Assembly (NCBI GenBank): GCA_030267965.1
Contig: BRYA01000327.1
Coordinates: forward strand, 1 to 48,683
Length of the DNA: 48,683 nt
Direction of reading: 5' to 3'
Source of the DNA: Triparma columacea
Lineage: Eukaryota; Sar; Bolidophyceae; Parmales; Triparmaceae
A program made the position numbers and the translations under genes. Below the pieces are notes generated by a model. That model saw only the letters and a list, made by a program, of their open reading frames with translations, did not search any database and was not told where the DNA came from. The first letter of the stretch is position 1. Each line of letters starts with the position of its first letter. This document shows positions 40,804 through 48,683 of the stretch, piece by piece.

Positions 40804-43800
40804 TTATACCAGCTGGAACTCCTTCCCGTACTTGGGCGCCCCATACTTTTTGGTCGTTGCCTTCCCCGCTGCCTTGCTGAAATCGACCTTTCCACCGTAC
40901 GCCTTCGCGCTGCTCCTCCTCTTCGCCGCGCTCGCCCTAGCAGCACCATGCATCTTTGTGTGCTGTTTATTGGACCCACCACCTCCGCAGCAGCACTTGC
41001 GGACGACGCAATAGAGCACGACGATGAGAACCAACGCGCCTAAAGCACCGCCTACGAAAAGACCATAGTCAGAGATGAACTTCTTCACGTCGAAGCCTCC
41101 TCCTCCCTCCTCATCTTCTATCGACCCGTCTTCTACGTCAGGGTCCTCGTCGAAGACAGCAACATCCTCAACAAAATCCGTAGGTACACCGAAGTCCTCC
41201 TCCTTCACGTCCCAGTCGCTTTTCCAACCAGCCTCTTTCTTGAGCTCCTGGTCGAGCTTACCAGTCCTAACTATCATCAAAACCTTCTGCCTGAGCTGCT
41301 CGTACTTAGCCGCGCTCTCGCTTCCGTCGAAATACTCGTCTAGCCTAAGTTCCCCATCAAGCGTCATCTCCACGTTGGGTGTGGCCGTCGGTGCATCCGT
41401 CGGCGCCGACGTCGGCGAGTCCGTGCCGTAGCAGAACGCAACGTTCGTCGCAGGTGCGCCTCCTGAAGCTAGGTTCTCCCCGTTGTGGTTGATCACCGTC
41501 CAACCGACCTCGCCGGCGTAGAGACCCTCCTGGACGTTGACGTTGTAGCAGGTGTTACTGGACACGCAGGCGGATGCTGTGCCCTTAGCACCGTTAGAGA
41601 GCGTGAAGGGTCCGCCGGGAACCTCTACGCCGGTGGATTGTTCGGTTATCCTGAGCTGGGCTCCGTTCCAGCCGTCGCCGTATGTATCGGTCATATCGAG
41701 GGTCAGCGACTTCTCGCTGGGACCACAAGGGTTGGAGTTGCTGGATGGAGGAGGCCAGACTCCGAGGCTCCTGCGGTTTGCAGAGTTCACTTTCATGGTG
41801 AGGTTGTCGTAACCAAGGAGGCGGAGGAGGACCTTGATGAAAAGCTCCCTGTCAGTGACGTCAAATCCGTCCACCGTTACACCATCGACGCGGAAGACAA
41901 TGGTGAACCGCAGTAGTGTGAACCTCCAAGTCGCAGCCGGCGTTGGCACTGGTGTGGGCGATGGCGTGGGGGAGGGGGTCGGGGGCAACTTACAAACGTT
42001 GCCATCGCACAGTGCACGACCGCCGCAGTCGGAGTCGGCGAGGCAGGACTTCCCGACGCCGCAACGTCCACAATCTAAACCACCGCAGTCTACGTCGGTC
42101 TCGGTTCCGTCGCGGAAGCCGTTCGTGCACTTTGCAGGGGTAGGCGCTGAGGTTGTTGGGGACTGGGTAGGGCTGGGGGTTGCGGGAGAAGGTGTGGGGG
42201 AGGGGGTGGCGGGCTTTGTTGGAGCCTTGGTGGGAGAGGGGGTGGGGACTCCTGTCATTGGAGGGACGTAAGGAGTTGGGGAGGGAGTGGGCGCCTTAGT
42301 AGGTTTGGGAGTTGGTGGGGAGGGAGTCGGGGAGGGAGTCGGGGAGGGTGTTGTTGGCTTAGTGTATGACCAGTTCTTGCACTGTAGTTGACCGGCTGGT
42401 GAGTACTTTGTTTTGGGAGGATTGTAGGATGGCATGGTGAACTGATCTACGAGGATGTAGGATGAGGTACCTGTGCAAAGGCTCCCACTCTTGCGGCCTG
42501 CTCTGTAGTTCATCCACCACTCCAAGTAACCGTTCTTGACGTTAGTGTCGACGGAGAGAGCGATCGACTGGGCGAGCTGGTAAGCGGTGGAATGCCCCAT
42601 GGTGTTGGTCTCAAGAGCGACTGAGATTCTGAAGTCCACGTTGACCCTGTTAACGGCTGCGAGCTTCCTCGAGTCTCCACCTTCGCTAATCGGAGGCGCA
42701 ACGGGCGGGTTGAAGTCGAAGCTGCTTGCGGCAGGGCTAAGCACGACGTTGCAAACCTCAGCTTCGGATGTTACAGCAGTGACAATGTCTTTCAAAGCCT
42801 CCCGTACGACGTCAGAGTCAGCGGAGCTGAAACCACCTAGGGAGCAGCCGTGGAGGACGATGGAGCTGTCGACGTAGACCTCAGTTAGGATTGAGGGTGT
42901 CGGGGACATCGTTGCAGGGGTGGAGGGTGTTGGGGCATCGGTGGGTGAAGGGGTTGGAGAGCGGGTGGGGGAAGGGGTGGGGGAGGCAGTTGGGGCACTG
43001 GTGGTGGGGAGAACGACCTCGTCGTCCTCCTCGCCTATGCAGCCGGTAGCGACGAAGGCGAACTTCTGCCTGGTGTTCATTCCGATGGAGCGGGCGTTAA
43101 CGGTGGCAGTGATGGTCTGTGGGGTGGGGGGGTGTGCGGAGTGCGAGGGAAAGTAGGGCGTCAGTATTGGTTGTTTACGGTGGGTCGTACGGTGGGTCGT
43201 ACGGTGGCCCGTACATTCCCTCCATCCTCTCACCTCTCCGTCGCTGACTGTCATCCTGATCCTCTCCACATTATCCGTGTTGTCTCTTCCGGTTTTCCCG
43301 TTCGGGTAAATCGTCTGCCCGTTCGTCCTCTGTACCTTCAAGTCCAGGTCGTTGTACACGCAGTTGCTGATGCACCTCCACGAACCCGTGGAGGCTGGGT
43401 CAGTCCAAACTAGGGTCATTACCATCTCGTTGGAGGAGCAAGAGGTGGTGTCGATTTTGAAGGTGTAAACTTCGGACTGGGACTGGGAAAGGGAGACACC
43501 GTCAACAGCGAATACCTTGATGTCGTTGTTGCCGTTTATCGGGAGAGCGTTGTTCAGCTGGATGCGTCCGAACCCCTGGTTGAAGTCATACTCCGACGTG
43601 GGCGTTACGGATCCCGTGCTGTCATCGTTCTGTATCCCCAGCAGCGGTTTCGCCCCGTTGATCATGACCGCCTTAACCAGCGCCCCGCTCGGTACCCTTC
43701 CGTTCGCCGTTACCCTTGATCCTGTGGGGTAGAAACCTTGGATGAAGTAGTCGCGGACGAGGGCGGCTACGCCGGCGGCGACGGGGGTGGCCATTGAGGT

Positions 43801-45837
43801 ACCGGCCATGTAGGTTGTCTCGGATGTACCTGAGGAACCCATCCTTGCAGAGGCGGACTAAGGGGGGGGGGGGGATTGAGTTAGGATTAGATTTGTGCCG
43901 TCATGCCTTGGTTCAATATTCCTCCCTTTCTCCTCACCTTGATGAAGTAGCCAGGTGCTACAATATCAGGTTTAATCCTCCCGTCAAGCGTCGGTCCCCT
44001 GCTCGAGAAGCTCGCGAGGTATTCGAATCCCTTATCGACCGGTGCCCCCGAGCTTAAATACGGCCCCGTCCCCCTTGGTCCTCCCTGCGTTGCCCCTACC
44101 GAGAGGATGTTCTTTGCGCAAGCGGGGGAACCTACGGTGTTGGGCTTGTTCCAGGTCTGGGCGCCGTCCCCGTCCCCCGAGTTACCGGCCGCCACCAGGA
44201 CGAGGTACTCGTCGTTGTCGTACATGTACTCATCGATGTCCATGTCGTTGCTGGTTATGTAGTTGGTGGAGCGTCCCCAAGAGGCGGAGTGGATCCTTGC
44301 TCCCAGACCGTACGACGCGTCGAACATCGTCGCCAGGTCGCTCGGAGTGCTGAGTCCGTCATACCCCGTCTGGCCGATGTCGTAGAAGGCTACCTTGGCG
44401 TCCTTTGCCATGCCGTTTGAGTCGTCCCAGCTGTCTGCGGGGGAACCGCCGCTGCTGCTGCGGTGACCGAGGACACTGCCGACAACGTGGGTACCGTGAC
44501 CGCCCTCGTCGTCGGTGGTGTCAACGTGAGCGTAGTACTGGACGACCTTCCTGCAAGAGAGGTTTGAGGACGATGTCTTATCCTTGGGGAGGTTGGTGGA
44601 GCAGGAAGAAGATGAGTCCCAGAAGTACTGGTTGTCAATGTCAAGGCCGGTGTCGGAAATCTGCAGGATCTGACCCTGCCCGGTTATGCCTGCGTTCCAG
44701 AAAGGGGTGGACGTAGCAGAGCCCAGCTTGTCGGAGTTGGAGGGAAGCCAGGGAGTGTTGGAGCACTCCTTGTTCTTGTTGGTTTTGCAATTACCGGACT
44801 GAGTGATCCAAGCAGCCTCACTATTAAGGGCCTTCACTGGGAGGCCAGGTTCTGCGAGGAGTTGGTTGGTGGGTTGGGGTTAGCAATCGGCGATTGTTCG
44901 TAAAGTGCAAAAGTGAAACGGCCTTTCATAGAGCGAAGCGGCCTTTTATAGAGCGAAGCGGCCTTTCATAAAGCGAAGCGGCCTTTCATAGAGCGAAGCG
45001 ACCTTTCGTACACCTTCCGCCTCTCCCTCTCCCCCCCCCCCCTCTCTCTCTCTCACCTATGGAGCAGATAGCTGGGTTAGGTGCCAGGATGTTGAGCGCG
45101 TCGTGCAGGCACCCCTTGTCAAGGATCGGTCCCACATTGTCAATGAATACGTAAGGCTTTGACTTGGTTGACGGGATGAGATCAAGGCTTGCTATCGCCT
45201 CTTTACAGGATTCTGTGATTGAGGTAGGAGGGGAGGTAAGGAGGGTGGAAAGGGAGGTGATGAGGGTGGGGGGGGGGGAGGATTTAGGACAGAGGACGAG
45301 CCGGATACCCTGGATGTCGTCGAGGTCGCCGTTGTCAAGGTCGGCCAAGAAATTCGCAGGGAACTTCATGTTCGGGGTTATTGGGTGAATCGCCAGGTGA
45401 GAAGGGGCAGCCTCAGCTGAGCTAACGGTCGAGGCTGTTATCGCGCAGGTCATACCATCGGAGTTGTGCAGCGTGTGAAGGCCCGCGTGACCCTCAGCCT
45501 CCAGCGAGCCTCCGAAGTGATCGGCCATGACTTGGAGCCTTTCGGTGCCCAGGGTGGACTGGTCCATGTTGCAAACGATGAAGGGGTACTCGGGGAGGGC
45601 TGTGGGAGAGGAGGAAAGAGAGAGGAGACGGCGCTCCTCGGAGAGTCCCTCCGAGACGAGAGCGCGGACTTCATTGGATAAGGAGGAGGGAGTTGACATG
45701 GCAGTGTCGTGCTTGTAGATTTGGGATATTTCTATTGATTGGGTAGAGTGAGCTCGAAAGAGATGCTCCCCCTCGGCAGCTGCAACGAGAGAGAGGACTA
45801 TAGCTATTATTTGAGGTATTTCAACGTTGAGATGCAT
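40804..45837 (-). CDS. Large secreted or membrane-anchored subtilisin-like protease (S8)
   Basis: Four exons, 45837-45057, 44851-43938, 43857-43234 and 43116-40804, total 4632 nt (1543 aa), with phases 1, 0 and 0. The order is: signal peptide (about 1-22), a propeptide-like region, the catalytic domain with D327 (ISDTGLD), H379 (GGHGTHVVG), the oxyanion region ([12 protein letters not shown]) and S586 ([11 protein letters not shown]). A beta-sandwich typical after the catalytic domain ([16 protein letters not shown]) follows. Next come several PTPSP linkers, a cysteine-rich DCGG repeat module (about 1110-1150), a CUB-like or C-terminal beta module ([18 protein letters not shown]), and a TM helix (about 1445-1480) with a Cys/Lys-rich cytosolic tail. 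It probably acts at the cell surface or in the endomembrane lumen; the substrate is unknown. Introns 1 and 3 carry short tandem repeats. Confidence 0.9.
43177..43212. repeat. 12-bp tandem repeat in subtilisin intron 3
   Basis: Three copies of ACGGTGGGTCGT (the last changed to ACGGTGGCCCGT) inside the intron 43117-43233. Confidence 0.85.
44921..45010. repeat. 20-bp tandem repeat in subtilisin intron 1
   Basis: Four exact-length units of GCCTTTCATAGAGCGAAGCG with single-base changes fill 44921-45000, and half a unit follows. Each unit contains the GAGCGAA (or AAGCGAA) core seen once in several other introns of this window. Confidence 0.95.
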
Positions 45838-46621
45838 ATTGAGAGTCTTAACATGTTTGCCAGGATTCTTGATCTGACTCGGAATTGGCTTGGATGGGAA
45901 GCCCAGGATCCAGTGATGGAGCTTCTTACATTTTGGGGTGAATGAGGGCGATATTAGGAAAAAAAATACATGCCGGTTGGAAAAGTAGATGCAAATATGC
46001 TTTGGCTAAATTTTGCGCGTGCGAGACGTTGAAATAGATAATGTTGAGATGGTTCAAGGGTCATATTTACGCTTCTGTGAATGCGTTACTTAAGTAAGTT
46101 TTCTGTTATGATGGCAAAAGATAAAGCCGCAAGGTTTGCGCATCGCGTTTGCTGTTGGGATGTGTGTTTTTGAAGTTTGTTTGGTGTATAATGTGAAGAA
46201 AGTCTGAGCTCACAACCACAACCAAGGATCCTTCAGGCAGCAAAGAAGGAAAACAGTTTGGGCCAATAAATCCCTTAGGTGCGTCGATTATCTCAATTTG
46301 ATGTGTATTTGTTGTTTTGAATGTGTATATATAGTTGAATTGCAGTATCTTAGTATTGTAAATATCGTTTTGGCAAAAAGAATGCGTTGGCAAAGTCGGA
46401 GCAACGTGGAACAGCCAAACAATTTGAGGGTTCTACAAACACACCGCTTATTACCATTTGATGTGTGTACATATATGATATATTAACCCATCAAATTCGC
46501 ATAATCAACACATGAGTAGAACATAAACAGAACATATACAGGATTCAACGAAAGGAAGGAAAGTTGGACATCAGATTGGACATCAAAAACTCATCAAAAG
46601 CTAATCAAACTACATTCACTC
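45838..46621. promoter_or_regulatory. intergenic region between divergent S8 and oxygenase genes
   Basis: 784 bp, AT-rich (46280-46620), with no gene recognised. Near its right end, TTGGACATCA occurs twice (46564-46573 and 46576-46585), about 40-60 bp before the oxygenase ATG. Both promoters must lie here. Confidence 0.4.
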
Positions 46622-48131
46622 ATGTCGGGATGCACTAGACCACCACCCGATCTTGTCATCCTTGACTACAATGAAGTAATCAACGAAGAATCATCACTTA
46701 ATGATAAGATTGAAAGAGCTTATGGTCCAGGTGCACTTGGTGTCATTGCAATTAGGGGTATCCCAGGTTTCATTGAGGCCAAACAGAAGCTCCTCCCTCA
46801 GAGCCACACCCTCGCTCACCTCCCCCAGGAGACCCTCAAGACCCTCGAGGACGAGAAGAGCATGTTCAACGCAGGCTGGTCCCACGGCAAGGAGAAGCTA
46901 GGTGACAAGCCTGACTTTGCCAAGGGCTCCTTCTACTTCAACCCCCTATCAGACGCCCCGGGTACAAAGGAAGACAGGGAGAAGTTCCCAGTATCCTACC
47001 CGTGCAACGTGTGGCCGAAATCATCCATGCCCAACTTTGAGGGCGACGCAAAGGCACTTGGGAACCTCATGCACCAACAGGTTGTTGCGCTGAGCGTACA
47101 CATTGACAAGTTCGCAAAGTCTAAGGTCCCCAATTACCAGGATAGGCTCGTTTCGGACGCCATGAAGAACACTGAGAAGGTGAGGGGGGGGACGGGAGGA
47201 CAAGCAAGGAAGAAGCAGGGGAGGAAATATGCATATTTCACCGAAATACAATCATCACGATAAATGTCAAAACTATGAAAACACACTAACACGGTCTCCA
47301 CCCCTCTAGGCAAAAGGTCGTCTCCTTTACTACTTCCCTCTCTCCGACTCAGCCCTTGCTGAAGGTTCCGCCGACAGTTGGATAGGTTGGCACAACGATT
47401 CCGGTTTCCTCACCGCTCTCGCCGGCGATATGTACGTTGACGATGCCACCGGTGCCCCCATAACCTGTCCCGACCCGTCCGCCGGTCTCTACGTCGTCGA
47501 CAGGGAAGGTGAAAGCGTAAAGGTAAACATACCACAAGACTGCATGGCCGTGCAACTCGGGGAATGCGTGCAAATCGTAACGGGGGGAGCGCTTACGGCT
47601 ACACCGCACTGCGTTAGGGGGGCGGTACCTGAACCTGGGAGCGGGGTTAAGGTCGCGAGGATTAGGTGAGAGTTTGTTGTTGCGGTTTTTTAGGGGAAGG
47701 GGGAAGAAGAGGTGAAGGGGAACGGTGAGGGATAGGCATTAAGGCGAATCTAATCTAACCCCCTCCCCTTACCCCCCCCCTCGCAAAGCCACCCTTGCTT
47801 TATCGATACTGTCCCTCACTTCCCTCTCCGCATGCCGTCGGGGGTTAAGATGGAGGAAGTATTCCAGGGAGCGCTAGGAGAGAGCAAGGTACCACCACTT
47901 AAGGACAGGTGGACGGAAGACGGGATGATCTTTGGGGATTTTTTGCAGAAGGTGAGGAGAATTGAATGTGTATATATATCATTATTATAGGAAAAAGGGG
48001 AAAACATAACAAGATATACCCCTTCTCTCCCCCCCCCCCGCCCCAAAAAATACAAACAAATTCACATATTTTACTAACATTTTCCAACACCACAGACTTT
48101 CGAGAGGTACTACGAGCACAATAAAAAGTAG
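46622..48131 (+). CDS. 2-oxoglutarate/Fe(II)-dependent oxygenase family protein
   Basis: Exons 46622-47179, 47310-47665, 47789-47951 and 48096-48131 (12 codons with the stop) give 370 aa, phases 0, 2 and 0. The fold is recognised from the iron ligands H214 and D216 in WHNDSGFLTAL and the distal H286 with R289 in ATPHCVRG, the latter probably binding 2-oxoglutarate. The spacing and the N-terminal KGSFYFNPL and FPVSYPCNVWP blocks resemble the isopenicillin-N-synthase-like group. The substrate cannot be told from the sequence. The first exon is preceded by AT-rich DNA and its ATG is the first in the frame. The gene looks complete inside the window. Confidence 0.85.
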
Positions 48132-48278
48132 AGGTTGTTACGGTTCGTGGTTAGAGGTTTGGTGGGGGTAGGGTATTTGTGACCGTCTTGAGACTTTAAC
48201 AACTTTGTAAGTCTCATGTTGAACAGAGGCCCTTTCGGGGTTTTGTTTTTAACGTATTTTTACCAAATTACATTCCCT

Positions 48279-48623
48279 TCATTTAGACCTTTTACTTGCG
48301 CTCCCTTTCACCGTCCTTGCCTTAGTCTTGTAGTTCGTCTTGTTACTCGTATCATTACTGGTTCCCTTTTTCGTTCTCCTCCTCCCCTGTTTGTTTTTCT
48401 GTCTGTCAGGTGTGCTCTCCCTCATGTGTTTCTTCTGAAGTTCTAAAGGGGCAACCAGGTGTCCCGGGAGCTCTGGAGCCCCCCCCTTTAATACGTATGG
48501 TACGGGTACCTCAACGGGGATGGTTGAAGGGTCGTGGGGGGGAGGGGAGGAGGGGGGGGGGGGATTTTGGGAGCGGGGACGGGGGGGGACGGGAGGGGAT
48601 AAGGGAGCGTGGGAGGGTGACAT
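48279..48623 (-). CDS. possible C-terminal exon of a gene extending past the window
   Basis: A 114-codon minus-strand frame. The Pro/Ser-rich start looks like translated C-run intron. From about 48515 down it reads VPYVLKGGAPELPGHLVAP followed by a very basic tail (Lys/Arg/Thr/Ser) to the stop at 48279, which looks coding. No family was recognised. The sequence upstream to 48683 has several long G runs, as in intron ends of this genome. Confidence 0.35.
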   Translation of the reverse strand: MSPSHAPLSPPVPPRPRSQNPPPPSSPPPHDPSTIPVEVPVPYVLKGGAPELPGHLVAPLELQKKHMRESTPDRQKNKQGRRRTKKGTSNDTSNKTNYKTKARTVKGSASKRSK

Positions 48624-48683
48624 CTGGGAAGGCTTCTTCTTCTAAGGGGGAGAAAAGTAGGGGGGGGGGGGGATGGTCAGGGA

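Noticed and set aside
1..48683. Transposon, integrated virus, toxin or antibiotic-type gene cluster
   Set aside because: No transposase, reverse transcriptase, integrase, capsid or biosynthetic cluster genes were recognised on either strand.

Overview
The window is nuclear DNA from a eukaryote with small, GC-rich, intron-containing genes. The best guess is a photosynthetic stramenopile of the diatom/bolidophyte (Parmales) kind. Three things suggest this: short GT-AG introns of roughly 40-210 nt, often with long C runs before the acceptor; a plastid-division dynamin (DRP5B/ARC5) that starts with a signal peptide and presequence; and an OPR/RAP-type organelle RNA-binding protein whose signal peptide ends in an ASAF-like motif, the hallmark of a secondary red plastid. 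The lineage is an inference and the species is not identified.

Layout. The left edge (1-70) is a 9-bp C-rich tandem repeat in the orientation expected of a chromosome end, followed by about 560 bp of AT-rich subtelomeric filler. Next come lower-GC, tandemly duplicated membrane genes on the minus strand (631-6801) with START-like lipid-binding domains and an XK-related-like membrane domain; their reading frame is broken. An AT-rich gene-free island (about 7.3-7.9 kb) separates these from a dense housekeeping region.

The dense region runs: PMCA-type Ca2+-ATPase (-), alpha-N-acetylglucosaminidase (+), DRP5B dynamin (+), a long protein with a C-terminal NMNAT domain (-), RBM22/Cwc2 (-), a coiled-coil ORF in a CA-repeat zone (-), RPB5 (+), class 3 lipase (-), a MYND-finger remnant (+), OPR-like/RAP protein (-), wax ester synthase/DGAT (-), TauE/SafE transporter (+), MCM8 (-), USP39/Sad1 (+), a large secreted/membrane subtilisin (-), a 2OG-Fe(II) oxygenase (+), and a possible partial gene at the right edge (-).

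Introns were placed by hand. Each multi-exon model given here keeps frame across all junctions and was checked by exon-length arithmetic. The genes are individually transcribed and do not form a pathway. Loose themes are lipid and membrane biology (START-XKR, lipase, WS/DGAT), splicing (RBM22, USP39), DNA and RNA metabolism (MCM8, RPB5) and plastid biology (DRP5B, OPR/RAP). Several neighbours are divergent pairs with short shared promoters (MCM8/USP39, PMCA/NAGLU, WSD/TauE) or convergent pairs with very short gaps (TauE/MCM8, DRP5B/NMNAT, USP39/S8). The most unusual material is the terminal 9-mer repeat, the START-XKR genes, the DRP5B presequence, and a GAGCGAAA/TTTCGCTC element that recurs in many introns.
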